A stretch of 64,000 nucleotides of DNA from Nosocomiicoccus massiliensis (GCF_002871345.2 NZ_CP136964.1:992001-1056000), one strand, 5' to 3'. Positions 50,864 through 61,944 are shown, numbered from the stretch's first letter. The notes: generated from the letters alone by a model not told the origin. A program made the numbers and translations.

Positions 50864-51565
50864 TTAAACGTCTGTTCTAACTTGTGATGGATCTAATTTG
50901 ATACCAGGACCCATCGTGCTAGAAACTGCAACTGAACGGAAGTAAACACCTTTTGCAGTTGCTGGTTTAGCTTTTACTAAAGCTTCGTGTAAAGCGTTGA
51001 AGTTTTCAACTAATTTATCAGTACCGAATGACACTTTACCAATTGTAGAGTGAACGATACCAGATTTTTCAGCACGGTATTCTACTTTACCAGCTTTGAT
51101 TTCTTCAACTGCTTTTGTAACGTCCATCGTTACTGTACCAGTTTTAGGGTTTGGCATTAAACCTTTAGGTCCTAATACACGACCAAGTTTACCAACTTCC
51201 CCCATCATGTCTGGTGTTGCAACGATTACGTCAAAGTCAAACCAACCACCGTTGATTTTTTCAGCAAGATCTGCTTCTCCTACGTAGTCAGCTCCAGCTG
51301 CTTCTGCCTCTTTCGCTTTTTCACCTTTTGCGAACACTAATACACGTTGTGATTTACCAGTTCCGTTTGGTAATACGATCGCACCACGGATTTGTTGGTC
51401 GTTTTTACGTGTATCAATACCTAGGCGGAAAGCTACGTCTACTGACGCATCAAAGTTTGTTGTGCTTGTTTCTTGTGCAAGCTTAATAGCATCTTCGATT
51501 GAGTATACTGCTTCAGAGTCTACTTTCTTTGAAGCTTCAAGATACTTTTTACTTCTCTTAGCCAT
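50864..51565 (-). CDS. rplA: 50S ribosomal protein L1
   Basis: 233-aa L1 stalk protein and translational repressor. Signature [15 protein letters not shown] near the middle. Downstream of rplK. Confidence 0.99.
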   Translation of the reverse strand: MAKRSKKYLEASKKVDSEAVYSIEDAIKLAQETSTTNFDASVDVAFRLGIDTRKNDQQIRGAIVLPNGTGKSQRVLVFAKGEKAKEAEAAGADYVGEADLAEKINGGWFDFDVIVATPDMMGEVGKLGRVLGPKGLMPNPKTGTVTMDVTKAVEEIKAGKVEYRAEKSGIVHSTIGKVSFGTDKLVENFNALHEALVKAKPATAKGVYFRSVAVSSTMGPGIKLDPSQVRTDV

Positions 51566-51636
51566 TTATATTCCTCCTTGTGGTTATAGCGGGTGAACCT
51601 CCCACATGTACCAATACTTTTTCTTATAAATAATTA

Positions 51637-52062
51637 TTACTTTTTAACAGTGAAGCCCATGCTGCGTGCAGTACCTTCTACCATGCGCATTGCTGCTTCA
51701 ACGTCTGCTGCGTTTAAGTCTTCCATTTTAAGTTCAGCGATTTCGCGAACTTGTGCTTCAGTTACTTCAGCAACTTTGTTTTTGTTCGGTTCACCAGAAC
51801 CTTTTTCAACTTTAGCCGCTTTTTTAAGAAGAACTGCTGCTGGTGGAGTTTTTGTAATGAAAGTAAATGAACGGTCTTCATATACTGAAATCTCCACTGG
51901 AATTAAAAGACCTGCTTGGTCTTGAGTTTGTGCGTTAAACTCTTTTGTGAATCCCATAATGTTAATACCTGCTTGACCTAATGCTGGTCCAACTGGTGGT
52001 GCAGGAGTTGCTTTACCTGCAGGGATTTGTAATTTAACAACGTTGATAACTTTTTTAGCCAC
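51637..52062 (-). CDS. rplK: 50S ribosomal protein L11
   Basis: 141-aa GTPase-centre protein; N-terminal [20 protein letters not shown] binds thiopeptides. First ribosomal gene after nusG. Confidence 0.99.
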   Translation of the reverse strand: MAKKVINVVKLQIPAGKATPAPPVGPALGQAGINIMGFTKEFNAQTQDQAGLLIPVEISVYEDRSFTFITKTPPAAVLLKKAAKVEKGSGEPNKNKVAEVTEAQVREIAELKMEDLNAADVEAAMRMVEGTARSMGFTVKK

Positions 52063-52206
52063 GATGTCAACCTCCTCATTCTCGTGATGTGGTCACAGGA
52101 TGCTAAGATTTCATCCTCCCACTCATATCTTTTTACATAAAAAAGATGGTCGCATTTTTGCAACCATCTCATATTAACATACTTCACTTGTATTTTCAAT
52201 CTTTAT

Positions 52207-52749
52207 TTAGTCGATTTTTTCGATTTGGTCGTATTCGACTTCAACTGGCGTTTCACGTCCAAATAATTCAACTAATACAGTCAGTTTAAAGTGTTGCTCG
52301 TCGATTTCCTCGATCGTACCGAATTGATTATTAAACGGACCGTCAATAATTTTAACTGATTCTCCGATTTCTACGTCGAAATCTACGATGCGCTCTGACA
52401 TACCCATTTGTCTTAAGATGAAGCGTGCTTCTTCTTTTAATAATGGGTTCGGTTTAATTCCAGCACCTTGAGAACCGACAAATCCAGTTACTCCAGGTGT
52501 GTTACGTACGACGTACCAAGACTCATCTGTCATGATCATCTCAACTAAGACGTAACCTGGGAATGTCTTTTTCATTTGTGTTTTCTTTTTACCATCTTTA
52601 ATAGTCGTTTCCTCTTCTTCTGGTACAACGACACGGAAAATTTGGTCTTGCATGTTCATCGACTCTAAACGTGCAAGTAAGTTTTGATGTACTTTGTTTT
52701 CATAGCCTGAGTAAGTATGAATGGCATACCATTGTTTTTCTTCGGACAT
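52207..52749 (-). CDS. nusG: Transcription termination/antitermination factor NusG
   Basis: 180 aa: NGN domain starting KQWYAIHTYSGYENKV and KOW domain around VKIIDGPFNNQFGTI. Start 52749 with GGGAGG upstream. Follows secE as in most bacteria. Confidence 0.98.
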   Translation of the reverse strand: MSEEKQWYAIHTYSGYENKVHQNLLARLESMNMQDQIFRVVVPEEEETTIKDGKKKTQMKKTFPGYVLVEMIMTDESWYVVRNTPGVTGFVGSQGAGIKPNPLLKEEARFILRQMGMSERIVDFDVEIGESVKIIDGPFNNQFGTIEEIDEQHFKLTVLVELFGRETPVEVEYDQIEKID

Positions 52750-52763
52750 AATATCCTCCCTCA

Positions 52764-52940
52764 TTACATTGCATCAATTAAATACGTAATACCTATATCA
52801 ATCGCGTAGAAAAAGAATAAGAAGAAGATAACAGTGAAAACAACGATTGACGTATAATTCACTACTTCTTTACCAGTTGGCCAACTTACTTTTTTCATTT
52901 CACTGACGACGTTTGCAAGGAAATTTCTATCGTTATTCAT
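52764..52940 (-). CDS. secE: Preprotein translocase subunit SecE
   Basis: 58-aa single-span subunit of SecYEG: amphipathic [17 protein letters not shown] then one transmembrane helix [16 protein letters not shown]. Start 52940 follows GAGGAGG. Confidence 0.95.
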   Translation of the reverse strand: MNNDRNFLANVVSEMKKVSWPTGKEVVNYTSIVVFTVIFFLFFFYAIDIGITYLIDAM

Positions 52941-52956
52941 GCGACGCCTCCTCATC

Positions 52957-53100
52957 TTATATGGAACTTTTATGAATCGTATGTCGGTTGCATTGTTTAC
53001 AGAACTTTTTCATCGTGAGTCTTGTTCCATCCTTATCGGCAGCTTGTTTAACGTGATAATTACGACTGCCACACTCGCTACATAGTAATGCAACTTTCAT
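52957..53100 (-). CDS. rpmG: 50S ribosomal protein L33
   Basis: 47-aa protein, [15 protein letters not shown] through [14 protein letters not shown]; the two CxxC pairs make it the zinc-binding form. It lies between sigH and secE, 16 bp before secE. Confidence 0.95.
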   Translation of the reverse strand: MKVALLCSECGSRNYHVKQAADKDGTRLTMKKFCKQCNRHTIHKSSI

Positions 53101-53153
53101 CTCATTACCTCATTTCAATTCTTATATACTATACCGATTAAAGTCTACGTTTG

Positions 53154-53744
53154 TCAATAAACGCCGTGCTGTTTCTCTTTTTTACGAAGGACACGGTACA
53201 ATGTATTTTGAATCGATTTACGATTCGTTTTTAACTTTTCGCTAATTTCATCAAATGTATAATGCTCTCCTAAATATTTTAACACAGCACGCTCGTATTC
53301 TGAAAACGTCTTTTTATCTTGGAGCATATAAGAGTACTGATCTCGGTTTATGATTTGATTGATGCGGTCGTATGTTTCTACTTTGTCACACACGTAGTTT
53401 GACAGCTCGTTGCTTGTCGTTTCTTTACTATTTAATCGATAAAAATACACACTACGCTTTTTTAGTTCTAAATATGCAGATCTTATTGCGTAATTATGAA
53501 AGTCTCCAAGTCTTTTGTCGTATCTAAAGCACGCGTGGAGTAAATACTCCATAATCATCTGTTCTAAGTCTTCTCTTTCATAAGGGTCTCGCGTATGTTT
53601 ATATGTCATTTTACGTACTTTTAAACGAATAGCTTCGTCAATCTTGTCAAAATAATCGAGTTTCCCATTTTTTACGTGTTCGACATATTCATTGAGTTTC
53701 GAATCTTCGTAAATAAATATCAAAAACGAACGAATGTTGTACAT
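53154..53744 (-). CDS. sigH: RNA polymerase sigma factor SigH
   Basis: 196-aa alternative sigma factor. Region 2 lies in DPYEREDLEQMIMEYLLHAC and region 4 helix-turn-helix in YTFDEISEKLKTNRKSIQNT. The family is divergent in staphylococci, but this chromosomal place (before rpmG-secE) is diagnostic. In Staphylococcus SigH drives competence genes; here that is inference. GGGAGG precedes the ATG. Confidence 0.88.
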   Translation of the reverse strand: MYNIRSFLIFIYEDSKLNEYVEHVKNGKLDYFDKIDEAIRLKVRKMTYKHTRDPYEREDLEQMIMEYLLHACFRYDKRLGDFHNYAIRSAYLELKKRSVYFYRLNSKETTSNELSNYVCDKVETYDRINQIINRDQYSYMLQDKKTFSEYERAVLKYLGEHYTFDEISEKLKTNRKSIQNTLYRVLRKKEKQHGVY

Positions 53745-53802
53745 GAATACCTCCCGTTTTTGTATATATCATACATACGAAAGTCGCTACTCACAAGTCG
53801 CC

Positions 53803-54327
53803 CTAACGCTTGCCACGTCGCAGTTTTTCAAGTTCTGCTAAAATATCGTCACTAATATTTAATTTTGTCTTAGGCACTTTTTGATTTATTGCTTCAATTT
53901 CGACACTAATATTTTTTTCTGCATGTTTTAAGTCTTCCCACATTTCTCTCGATGGAATTCTGTACGCTCCGTAAGAAAATATCGCGTTTTGCTCTGGTAA
54001 ATCACTCGTTACGACCGTAATTTCCGTTAAGTGTGGATGGAAATACTTATAAACGAAACGTTCGATATATTCATCGGCGGTTTCTTTTTCTTTCGTAAAA
54101 ACGACTTGGACACCGTGATAGTCGTACACCGTCTCTTTTGATTTCACCTCGTACGCATCGAATACACAAATGACGTCGTACTTGGATACGGCTTGATATT
54201 CACTTAATATCGTGAGTAATTCTTCGCGTGCGTATTCTAAACTTAATCGGCCCTCTTCGGTCAGTCGTTTGTTTGCTCCAATCAAATTGTACCCGTCGAC
54301 TAACATAATCTTTTGTCTTCTTTTCAT
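53803..54327 (-). CDS. yacP: NYN-domain ribonuclease (YacP/Rae1)
   Basis: 174-aa PIN-like NYN endonuclease. Active-site acidic residues in MLVDGYNLIGANK, ICVFDAYE and VVTSDLPEQN. In B. subtilis Rae1 cleaves mRNA in the ribosomal A site. Follows rlmB by 4 bp. Confidence 0.92.
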   Translation of the reverse strand: MKRRQKIMLVDGYNLIGANKRLTEEGRLSLEYAREELLTILSEYQAVSKYDVICVFDAYEVKSKETVYDYHGVQVVFTKEKETADEYIERFVYKYFHPHLTEITVVTSDLPEQNAIFSYGAYRIPSREMWEDLKHAEKNISVEIEAINQKVPKTKLNISDDILAELEKLRRGKR

Positions 54328-54331
54328 GACG

Positions 54332-55069
54332 CTACTCTTTTAACGGGTATTGTTTACGGTACACTTCGTACATTAAAATTCCTGCGGATACCGAAGCGTT
54401 TAAGCTTGATATTTTACCGACCATTGGAATCGTCACAGTAAAATCACATTTTTCTAACGTCTTTTTACTAATACCGTCCCCTTCATTTCCGATAATAAGT
54501 ACCGTATTAATGTCTGCCGGGTATTCTCTATAGTCCATCGGCGCATCCATCGTTGTACCGACCGTCCAAAAACCTGCGTCTTTTAGTTTGTCGATCGCTT
54601 GGTTGACGTTTGTTACGCGTACGACTGGGACGTGTTCGACCGCACCAACTGACACGCGTGCGACTGTATCTGTAATTTGTACACTACGTCTATTCGGAAT
54701 AATTACCGCATCAAATCCTGTAGCGTCCGCTGTACGTAATATACTTCCTAAATTATGTGGATCTTCTAAGCCGTCGAGTAAAAGTAGATTGGCTTTCTTT
54801 CCTTCGACGTTTTGAATGAGAGTGTCTAACGGCATATATTTATATGCACTGATAAACGCGATAATACCTTGATGGCGTTCATTCGTAAACGATTCTAATT
54901 TACTTTTAGGAACTGTTTGAACGACGACTTTGTTTTTCTTTGCAAGCTTTAAAATATCGTTAATTTGATGCTTTTCAATACTATCTTGAATTAAAATCTT
55001 GTTTAAATCACGATTACCTTGTAACGCCTCTTTAACTGCATGACGTCCTGCAAGAACGGATTCACTCAT
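54332..55069 (-). CDS. rlmB: 23S rRNA 2'-O-methyltransferase (RlmB/TrmH family)
   Basis: 245-aa SPOUT methyltransferase. N-terminal substrate-binding domain, then LEDPHNLGSILRTADATGFD, VLIIGNEGDGIS and the knot motif IPMVGKISSLNASVSAGI. Overlaps mrnC by 4 bp. Confidence 0.95.
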   Translation of the reverse strand: MSESVLAGRHAVKEALQGNRDLNKILIQDSIEKHQINDILKLAKKNKVVVQTVPKSKLESFTNERHQGIIAFISAYKYMPLDTLIQNVEGKKANLLLLDGLEDPHNLGSILRTADATGFDAVIIPNRRSVQITDTVARVSVGAVEHVPVVRVTNVNQAIDKLKDAGFWTVGTTMDAPMDYREYPADINTVLIIGNEGDGISKKTLEKCDFTVTIPMVGKISSLNASVSAGILMYEVYRKQYPLKE

Positions 55070-55449
55070 AAATACTCACCTCGCACTATAATTTCAAAAA
55101 GCGCATCGAGCCTATCGTACTTTTCGTTTAAATATAAAACTCCAACGAGGGCTTCTAACCCTGTTGCTTCTTGATACTCTTTGCTCGTTGCGCTCTTTGC
55201 TTTCGTATTACTCTTTTTATTTTTTGCACGTCTGACGATTTCTTTTTCTTCATCCGTTAATATATCTTCGAGTGCCTGTAACGCTTTTGACTGACTCGTC
55301 GCCTTTTCAAACGTCGTGCCGAGTTGATGCGCGTCATTTGCTCGAATACGAGGTGACGATTTCACAATATGTTTACGGACATACATACTGTAAACTGCGT
55401 CACCGACGTATGCTTTTGTTAAGTCGTGAATTTCATATAAATTATCCAC
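55066..55449 (-). CDS. mrnC: Mini-ribonuclease III
   Basis: 127-aa RNase III catalytic domain without dsRNA-binding domain; matures 23S rRNA ends. Signature [15 protein letters not shown] (catalytic Asp) and [12 protein letters not shown] (Glu). Overlaps cysS by 8 bp. Confidence 0.95.
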   Translation of the reverse strand: MDNLYEIHDLTKAYVGDAVYSMYVRKHIVKSSPRIRANDAHQLGTTFEKATSQSKALQALEDILTDEEKEIVRRAKNKKSNTKAKSATSKEYQEATGLEALVGVLYLNEKYDRLDALFEIIVRGEYL

Positions 55450-56836
55450 GGCGGAATTTCACTCCGTCTTTTGTATCTTCTAAAATAATGCCTTTTTCAT
55501 GAAGTGTGTCACGAATTTCATCTGCACGGGCAAAATCTTTCTCTTTACGTGCTGCTTCACGTTCTTCGATTAATGCTTCGATTCGTTCGTCTAATAGTAA
55601 TTCTTCTTGTTCAAGTGTAATACCAAGAACGTTACTATAAGCGTCGTATGCGTTGATATATGCGTCAAGGACGTCTTTGTTCGTTGCGTCACGGCGCATA
55701 TATTTATTTAGGCGCGTCGCAAGTTCGTGCCACGCTGTAATTGCGTTTGCTGTGTTGAAGTCGTCGTCCATCGCTTCTTCAAACGTATTTATATTTTCTT
55801 TGACGAAGTCTAGTTCTTTATCGTCTAATTCTGTACTAATTGCGTGTTCTCTACGTTCTACTGCAGTATTGTATGCTGTTAAAATTCTGTCTAAGCCAGC
55901 AGCTGCTGAGTCGACGAGTTCACGGTTAAAGTTAATTGGTCCACGGTAATGCACGCTTAGCATAAAGAATCGTAAAATGTTCGGATCGAGTTCTTTTAAA
56001 ATATCGTGCACAGTGATAAAGTTCCCGAGTGATTTTGACATCTTTTCGTTGTCGATATTGATGTAGCCGTTATGCATCCAGTAATTTGCGAACGTTTCGT
56101 CTGTGCAAGATTCAGATTGAGCGATTTCGTTTTCGTGGTGCGGGAACGTTAAGTCTTGTCCCCCCGCATGAATATCCATCGTCTTGCCTAAATGTTTTGT
56201 CGCCATTACCGAGCATTCGATATGCCAACCTGGACGTCCTTTACCCCACGGACTATCCCAGCTAATTTCATCTTCTTTTTCGTGTTTCCATAACGCGAAA
56301 TCAAGTGGATCGTCTTTACTTTCACCTTGCTGGATACGCGCACCGACTTTTAAATCGTCGATTGACTGTTTAGATAACTGCCCGTAACCGTCGTATGAAC
56401 GTGTTTTAAAGTATACGTCTCCGTCTCGCTCGTAAGCATGTCCTTTATCGATTAACGTTTCAATGAATGCGATGATGTCGTCCATATGATCCATAACTCT
56501 CGGGTGGACGTCTGCTTTTTTGACGTTTAATGCACCTGTATCTTCAAAGTATGCTGCGATAAATTTGTCTGCGATTTCTGGAACTGTTTGACCTGTTTCT
56601 TTTGACGCATTAATGAGTTTGTCATCAACGTCAGTGAAGTTCGATACGAACGTGACATCGTACCCACGGTATTCTAAGTAGCGACGTACTGTGTCAAATA
56701 CGATTGCTGGACGTGCGTTACCGATGTGGATATAGTTATACACCGTCGGTCCGCAGACGTACATTTTTACTTTACCTTCTTCAATTGGAACAAACTTTTC
56801 TTTTTGACGTGTGAGTGTGTTATATATGTGAACCAT
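55442..56836 (-). CDS. cysS: Cysteinyl-tRNA synthetase
   Basis: Class I synthetase, 464 aa. HIGH-like motif [13 protein letters not shown], zinc ligands including [10 protein letters not shown] and HIECSVMA, and KMSKSLGNF. Start 56836 chosen; the first codons lie inside the end of cysE. Expression presumably controlled by the upstream T-box. Confidence 0.98.
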   Translation of the reverse strand: MVHIYNTLTRQKEKFVPIEEGKVKMYVCGPTVYNYIHIGNARPAIVFDTVRRYLEYRGYDVTFVSNFTDVDDKLINASKETGQTVPEIADKFIAAYFEDTGALNVKKADVHPRVMDHMDDIIAFIETLIDKGHAYERDGDVYFKTRSYDGYGQLSKQSIDDLKVGARIQQGESKDDPLDFALWKHEKEDEISWDSPWGKGRPGWHIECSVMATKHLGKTMDIHAGGQDLTFPHHENEIAQSESCTDETFANYWMHNGYINIDNEKMSKSLGNFITVHDILKELDPNILRFFMLSVHYRGPINFNRELVDSAAAGLDRILTAYNTAVERREHAISTELDDKELDFVKENINTFEEAMDDDFNTANAITAWHELATRLNKYMRRDATNKDVLDAYINAYDAYSNVLGITLEQEELLLDERIEALIEEREAARKEKDFARADEIRDTLHEKGIILEDTKDGVKFRRG

Positions 56837-57473
56837 CTTTAACCTCATTCCTCTCTTTTTCTTTAAATTGAGTGATTTCTTTTTCTAATTCTAAAATTTT
56901 ATTTAATATCGGATCTGGTAAGTTGTTATGGTTAAGCGTGTCTGTTGGTACACGTTTGCCGTGACGTCTAACGATATGTCCTGGAATCCCGACGACTGTT
57001 GAGTACGACGGCACATTTTTTAAGACGACTGAGTTCGCACCAATATTCGTGCCTTCGCCGATGGTTATATTACCAAGCACCTGCGCGCCGGTTGCGACGA
57101 GTACTTTATCTTCAATAGTCGGGTGACGTTTACCCTTTTCTTTACCGGTACCACCGAGCGTGACACCTTGGTATAACGTAACATCGTCTCCAATCGTTGT
57201 CGTTTCACCGATGACAATCCCCATTCCATGGTCGATGAAAAGCCTCCTACCAATCGTCGCGCCAGGGTGAATCTCAATGCCTGTAAAAAATCGAATCGTT
57301 TGCGAAATGATACGCGCGATTAAAAACATCCGGTGCTTATAAAACCAATGAGCAATCAAGTGACCCCAGACAGCGTGCATACCAGAATACGTCAGAAAAA
57401 CCATCGTCCGACTCGTCGCTGCTGGATCAAGTTCAAGCACCATATCAATATCTTCTTTTATTCTTTTAAACAT
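56820..57473 (-). CDS. cysE: Serine O-acetyltransferase
   Basis: 217-aa left-handed beta-helix enzyme making O-acetylserine for cysteine synthesis. Catalytic His in [12 protein letters not shown], hexapeptide repeats [14 protein letters not shown]. Start 57473 after AAGGAG; the longer frame to 57512 is unlikely. The 5' leader contains two phased palindrome arrays and, further up, a cysteine T-box. Confidence 0.97.
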   Translation of the reverse strand: MFKRIKEDIDMVLELDPAATSRTMVFLTYSGMHAVWGHLIAHWFYKHRMFLIARIISQTIRFFTGIEIHPGATIGRRLFIDHGMGIVIGETTTIGDDVTLYQGVTLGGTGKEKGKRHPTIEDKVLVATGAQVLGNITIGEGTNIGANSVVLKNVPSYSTVVGIPGHIVRRHGKRVPTDTLNHNNLPDPILNKILELEKEITQFKEKERNEVKDGSHI

Positions 57474-57582
57474 TGTCTCTCCTTTTGTGAGTGGGGTTTG
57501 GCGTGGGTGCAATCAGGTAAGAGTTGGCGTCTTTTTGAGTTTTTACTCTTATAAGATAGTTATACCCGTTCTCACGATTTTA

Positions 57583-57757
57583 TTTAACAAAAATATCGTG
57601 ATTTTGTTAGATATCTGGATTTATTTAACAAATTTCGTTCGCGTGACCCGATTTTTGTTAATTATAATTTTTTATCTAACATATTTCGGGTATTTCATCT
57701 TGTTTTTGTTAATTATCCGGAGATATCTAACAGATTCAGCAAAAATCTGTTAAATAA
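57583..57757 (+). repeat. Phased palindrome array, copy E9 (full)
   Basis: Plus-orientation full copy in the cysE leader: palindromes 57605-57630, 57656-57681 and 57707-57732; spacers 15-25-25-15. Nearly identical to E10, 245 bp away. Confidence 0.9.
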
Positions 57758-57827
57758 CTACGTAGCCAGTGAGATGAAAGGCACTTTTCGCGCTTAAGGT
57801 GTAACAAAACTCTTTCTCACGATTTTA

Positions 57828-58002
57828 TTTAACAAAAATATCGTGATTTTGTTAGATATCTGGATTTATTTAACAAATTTCATTCGCGTGACCCGATTTT
57901 TGTTAATTATAATTTTTTATCTAACATATTTCGGGTATCTCATCTTGTTTTTGTTAATTATCCGGAGATATCTAACAGATTCAGCAAAAATCTGTTAAAT
58001 AA
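57828..58002 (+). repeat. Phased palindrome array, copy E10 (full)
   Basis: Palindromes 57850-57875, 57901-57926 and 57952-57977. Differs from E9 at only a couple of bases, so this is the youngest doublet. Its linker from E9 differs in sequence from the other linkers and is ten bases longer. Confidence 0.9.
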
Positions 58003-58110
58003 ACGGCATTGCTACGCACCAGCGCCCCGCCAACAATCCAATTGCTGAACAAAAACCTGCGCTTTACCTCGCGATTGACAATCCCATTAAACTTTACCGC
58101 CTGTCGCAAT

Positions 58111-58283
58111 TAAAAACACCTCTGCCCTAATACGGACAGAGGTGCGTTGCACGGTTCCACTCTGATTTTTATCTTTTATTCACTTTAAAATTTATGCATT
58201 TCTTTAAATAATAGTGTTGCCTTCGCACCGACCAGGCAATCTCTGTTTTCACGTTATTTAAATACTGATAACAACAAGTGAAT
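58111..58283 (-). promoter_or_regulatory. Cysteine T-box riboswitch of cysE-cysS
   Basis: On the minus strand: base helix ATTCACTT / AAGTGAAT, AGTA motif on the 5' side of an internal loop, helix TTTAAATAA / TTATTTAAA, specifier TGC (Cys) on the 3' side of the loop (58196-58198), T-box AGAGTGGAACCGTG (58150-58164), and terminator CACCTCTG / CAGAGGTG with T-run (58117-58144). Uncharged tRNA-Cys would favour read-through into cysE and cysS. Confidence 0.85.
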
Positions 58284-58310
58284 TATATAACGATTTTTAG
58301 TTGTTTTCAA
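58282..58310 (-). promoter_or_regulatory. Candidate cysE-cysS promoter
   Basis: TTGAAA, 17 bases, TATAAT on the minus strand directly after gltX. Its -10 box overlaps the first base pairs of the T-box base helix, so either the helix is shorter than drawn or transcription enters from gltX. Confidence 0.5.
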
Positions 58311-58312
58311 TC

Positions 58313-59773
58313 TTAAAGACTTTGAATGACGTTTTCAATGCGTGCGAGTACTGTCTCTTTACCGAGGAGTTCTAATGCGTTTGGTAATTCTGGTCCTCTC
58401 GTTTCGCCTGTTGTCGCTACGCGAATTGGCATGAATAAGTTTTTACCTTTGATGCCTGTTTCTTTTTGCACTGATTTGATCGCTTTTTTAATGTTGTCTG
58501 CTGTGAAATCTTCTAAGTTTGCGAATGTTGCTTTTAACGCATCCATTAATTCAGGGACTTGTTCACCAGCTAACACTTCTTTTGCCGCTTCATCATACGA
58601 AACGTCTTCTTTAAAGAATTGCTCAGATAACTCGACGATTTCAGCTGCGTAACTCATTTGTGGTTGATATAACTGAACGAGTGATTTTGCCCATTCTAAT
58701 TCTTCTTCTGAAGCGCCTTCTTTTACGCGACCTGCTTCAACTAAGAATGGTAATGCAAGCACAAATACTTTGTCGATATCTTTTTGTTTCATGTACTGGT
58801 TGTTTACCCATTCTAATTTTACTTTGTCAAAGAATGCTGGTGATTTTGATAAACGTTCTTCTGTAAATAATTCAATGAACTCTTCTTTTGTGAATAGCTC
58901 TTCTTCTCCACCTGGTGTCCATCCGAGTAAAGCGATGAAGTTAAATAATGCTTCTGGTAAATAGCCAAGTGCTTCATAGTCTTCGATGAATTGTAAAATA
59001 CCGCTGTCGCGTTTTGATAACTTTTTACGTTCTTCGTTTACGATTAACGTCATATGACCAAATTGTGGTGGCTCTAATCCAAGCGCTTCGTAAACCATTA
59101 ATTGACGTGGTGTGTTTGAAATGTGATCATCTCCACGTAATACGTGTGTGATTGCCATTTCATGGTCATCAATTGCGACGGCAAAGTTGTATGTTGGTGT
59201 ACCGTCTTTTTTAACGATGACCCAGTCTCCAATACCGTTTGAGTCAAAGGATAATTCACCTTTTACCATGTCGTTGAACGTGTATGTTTTATCTTTTGGT
59301 ACGCGAATACGAATCGATGGTTCTCTACCTTCAGCGATAAATGCTTCTTCTTCTTCTTTTGTTAAGTTCGCGTGCTTACCGCTATACATCGGTTGCTTAC
59401 CGTTTTTAAGTTGTATTTCGCGTTCTTCTTCTAACTCTTCTGCTGTCATATAGCAACGATACGCTTTGTCTTCAGCGAGTAGCTTTTCGATATAAGGTTT
59501 ATAAATATGGTTACGTTCAGATTGACGGTATGGCCCATACTGACCCCCGACGTCGACTGACTCATCCCAGTCGAGTCCGAGCCATTTTAAATAATTTAAC
59601 TGTGAAGATTCACCTTCGTCGACGTGACGTGCTTTATCTGTATCTTCAATACGGATGATGAACTCCCCACCGTAGTGACGTGCGAATAGATAGTTAAATA
59701 GTGCACTTCTTGCGTTACCGATATGTAGGTAACCTGTTGGACTTGGGGCATATCTTACTCTTACTTTACTCAT
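58313..59773 (-). CDS. gltX: Glutamyl-tRNA synthetase
   Basis: Class I synthetase, 486 aa, non-discriminating type likely in this family. [19 protein letters not shown] and KLSKRD motifs intact. Overlaps ispF by 8 bp. Confidence 0.98.
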   Translation of the reverse strand: MSKVRVRYAPSPTGYLHIGNARSALFNYLFARHYGGEFIIRIEDTDKARHVDEGESSQLNYLKWLGLDWDESVDVGGQYGPYRQSERNHIYKPYIEKLLAEDKAYRCYMTAEELEEEREIQLKNGKQPMYSGKHANLTKEEEEAFIAEGREPSIRIRVPKDKTYTFNDMVKGELSFDSNGIGDWVIVKKDGTPTYNFAVAIDDHEMAITHVLRGDDHISNTPRQLMVYEALGLEPPQFGHMTLIVNEERKKLSKRDSGILQFIEDYEALGYLPEALFNFIALLGWTPGGEEELFTKEEFIELFTEERLSKSPAFFDKVKLEWVNNQYMKQKDIDKVFVLALPFLVEAGRVKEGASEEELEWAKSLVQLYQPQMSYAAEIVELSEQFFKEDVSYDEAAKEVLAGEQVPELMDALKATFANLEDFTADNIKKAIKSVQKETGIKGKNLFMPIRVATTGETRGPELPNALELLGKETVLARIENVIQSL

Positions 59774-60254
59774 TGTTTGCCTTCTTTCTTTTTAATAAAA
59801 TCACCGCTTCACTCGCGATACCTTCTTTTCGACCTAATGCGCCGAGCTTTTCATGTGTTGTTGCTTTTACGTTTACGTTGTCGATCGTTGTGTCGAGTAG
59901 TCGCGCGACGTTTTGTCGAATGTCATCGATATACGGACGAAACTTCGGTGCCTCAGCGATAATTACCGCGTCAACGTTACCGACTTCGTAACCTTTTTCT
60001 GTCATTTTTGACACGACTTCACTTAATAATACTTGTGAATCCATGTCTTTATATTTTGGATCATTGTCCGGGAAAAATTTTCCAATATCACCAAGTGCGA
60101 GTGCACCTAAAATCGAGTCTGCAATCGTATGAAGAAGTACGTCTGCGTCACTATGACCGTCTAATCCTTCTTCATGCTCGATTTCAAGACCACCGATAAT
60201 TAACGGTCGTCCCTTTTTTAACTGATGAACATCATAACCGTGACCGATTCTCAT
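59766..60254 (-). CDS. ispF: 2-C-methyl-D-erythritol 2,4-cyclodiphosphate synthase
   Basis: 162-aa zinc enzyme of the MEP isoprenoid pathway. [11 protein letters not shown] supplies the metal Asp/His, and [12 protein letters not shown] and [13 protein letters not shown] are conserved. Overlaps ispD by 4 bp. Staphylococcus itself uses the mevalonate pathway and normally lacks ispD/ispF here, so their presence separates this organism from that genus. Confidence 0.97.
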   Translation of the reverse strand: MRIGHGYDVHQLKKGRPLIIGGLEIEHEEGLDGHSDADVLLHTIADSILGALALGDIGKFFPDNDPKYKDMDSQVLLSEVVSKMTEKGYEVGNVDAVIIAEAPKFRPYIDDIRQNVARLLDTTIDNVNVKATTHEKLGALGRKEGIASEAVILLKRKKANNE

Positions 60255-60925
60255 CTTTCTCGACTCCTTAATATCGATTCTCCGAGTACTAAATCTTCTA
60301 CCGTCGTAATTTTAATGTTATTATACGACGAATCTACCATAAAAACATCATGTCCATACGCCTCGACCATCATTGCATCATCCGTGACTGCTAAGTCGTT
60401 TTCTCGTGCGTACTCATGTGCATCCATTAATAAATTATAACAAAAAGCTTGTGGCGTGTGCACCTCGAACGTCGTCTCTCGGTTAATTGTTGCTTCAACT
60501 TTTCCGTCGACGACTGTCTTCATCGTGTTTTTTGCTTTGACACCACAAATGACCGCTTCTTTTTCCACGACCGCCGTCTTTAAGCGTGATAAAGTACCCA
60601 TGTCTAAAAATGGGCGTGCAGCGTCATGTACAAATACGTAATCCGCATCGACGTGTAAAAGCGCGTTATATATCGAATGTTGGCGTTCTTTACCGCCGAG
60701 TACGATGCGTTTTACTTTTTTGACGTCTTTTAACTCTTCGTTCAATTCTTCGATGTCTTCTTTTCCAGTTGCGATAATAATTTCTTTACAGTCTGGATCT
60801 TGGTTGAATATGTCGACTGTGCGATGAATGATCGATTGGCCGTCAATTTCGTATTTTATCTTATTAAAGCCAAGTCCCATACGTTTTCCGATCCCTGCTG
60901 CTGGAATCACTGCTGAATACTGCAT
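60251..60925 (-). CDS. ispD: 2-C-methyl-D-erythritol 4-phosphate cytidylyltransferase
   Basis: 224-aa nucleotidyltransferase. [12 protein letters not shown] nucleotide-binding start, [11 protein letters not shown] and [11 protein letters not shown] motifs. Overlaps the PIN/TRAM gene by one base. Confidence 0.96.
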   Translation of the reverse strand: MQYSAVIPAAGIGKRMGLGFNKIKYEIDGQSIIHRTVDIFNQDPDCKEIIIATGKEDIEELNEELKDVKKVKRIVLGGKERQHSIYNALLHVDADYVFVHDAARPFLDMGTLSRLKTAVVEKEAVICGVKAKNTMKTVVDGKVEATINRETTFEVHTPQAFCYNLLMDAHEYARENDLAVTDDAMMVEAYGHDVFMVDSSYNNIKITTVEDLVLGESILRSRER

Positions 60926-61944
60926 TATTTCTCTCCAAGTTTTGTAAATATTATTCTCCCAGAATGGGTTTGAAGTATCGATGTTACTTCAACGAGTACC
61001 GTTTCGTTAATAAAAGATTCTCCTGAATCTAAAACGACCATCGTGCCGTCGGTTAAGTATCCAACACCTTGGTTGTCTTCTTTACCTGATTTTGTAATTA
61101 AAATCTCGAACGTGTCACCTTGATGGATGTTTAACTGCACCGCCTCAGTTAATTCGTTCACGTTTAATACTGTCACTTTATGGACTTGTGCTACACGATT
61201 TAAATTATAGTCTGTCGTAATAATTGCAGCATTTTCTTCTTTAGCGAGTTCAATGAGCTGCTGGTCCACATCTAACTTATCGTATTTGACCGTTTTTACT
61301 TTAACGGCGTCCGATTGTTTTTGAAGCGCGTTTAAAATGTCGAGACCGTGTTGTCCTTTATCTCGCTTTAAATGATCGGTAGAATCTGCAATTAATTGTA
61401 GTTCGTCTAGCACGAATTGCGGAATAATAATTTCGCCTTCTAAAAATCCGCTTTTTAAAACGTCTAACACACGTCCATCGATAATTGCACTCGTATCGAG
61501 TAGTTTTTTTGTTAAATTTTTAGGTGCTCGGTTAAATAACTCGAGAATCTCTGTCGTCTTTTTTAAGCCGAGTTGATAGCCTAGATAACCGAGGACGACT
61601 GCTGAAATTAGTGGAATGACTTCACGGACAACAGGTATGTCTAACATGTTCGTTAATAACGTAATAAAAACAGTAAACAATAATCCAAGTAGCATACCAA
61701 TTGTCGCAAAGAATATTTCCGTAATGTTTCTAGATAATAATTTTCGCTCTACTTTCTTTAACCCGCGCACAAAATATGGCATCGTCCAAAATGTTAAAGC
61801 TAAAAATAGTACCCCGCCAATCGCACCATAGAAAAATACGTTGTGGATTGCACTTGGTACTGGAAAGTCCGTCGAATGGAAACACCATATTCCGAGTGTG
61901 ACTCCGGTAAGAAAGTAGACGAGTGTTAATAATCCTCTTAACAT
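60925..61944 (-). CDS. yacL: PIN/TRAM-domain membrane protein (YacL family)
   Basis: 339 aa: four N-terminal transmembrane helices (about 5-140), PIN nuclease domain with LLDTSAIIDGRVLDVL and ITTDYNLNRVA, and C-terminal TRAM RNA-binding domain. Between radA and ispD as in Bacillus. Substrate RNA unknown. Confidence 0.93.
   Translation of the reverse strand: MLRGLLTLVYFLTGVTLGIWCFHSTDFPVPSAIHNVFFYGAIGGVLFLALTFWTMPYFVRGLKKVERKLLSRNITEIFFATIGMLLGLLFTVFITLLTNMLDIPVVREVIPLISAVVLGYLGYQLGLKKTTEILELFNRAPKNLTKKLLDTSAIIDGRVLDVLKSGFLEGEIIIPQFVLDELQLIADSTDHLKRDKGQHGLDILNALQKQSDAVKVKTVKYDKLDVDQQLIELAKEENAAIITTDYNLNRVAQVHKVTVLNVNELTEAVQLNIHQGDTFEILITKSGKEDNQGVGYLTDGTMVVLDSGESFINETVLVEVTSILQTHSGRIIFTKLGEK

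Noticed and set aside
57583..57757. Integron attC sites, because ATCTAAC and GTTAGAT fit RYYYAAC/GTTRRRY core boxes
   Set aside because: Spacing is fixed and far shorter than attC, sites repeat every 51 bp without gene cassettes, and there is no integrase gene.
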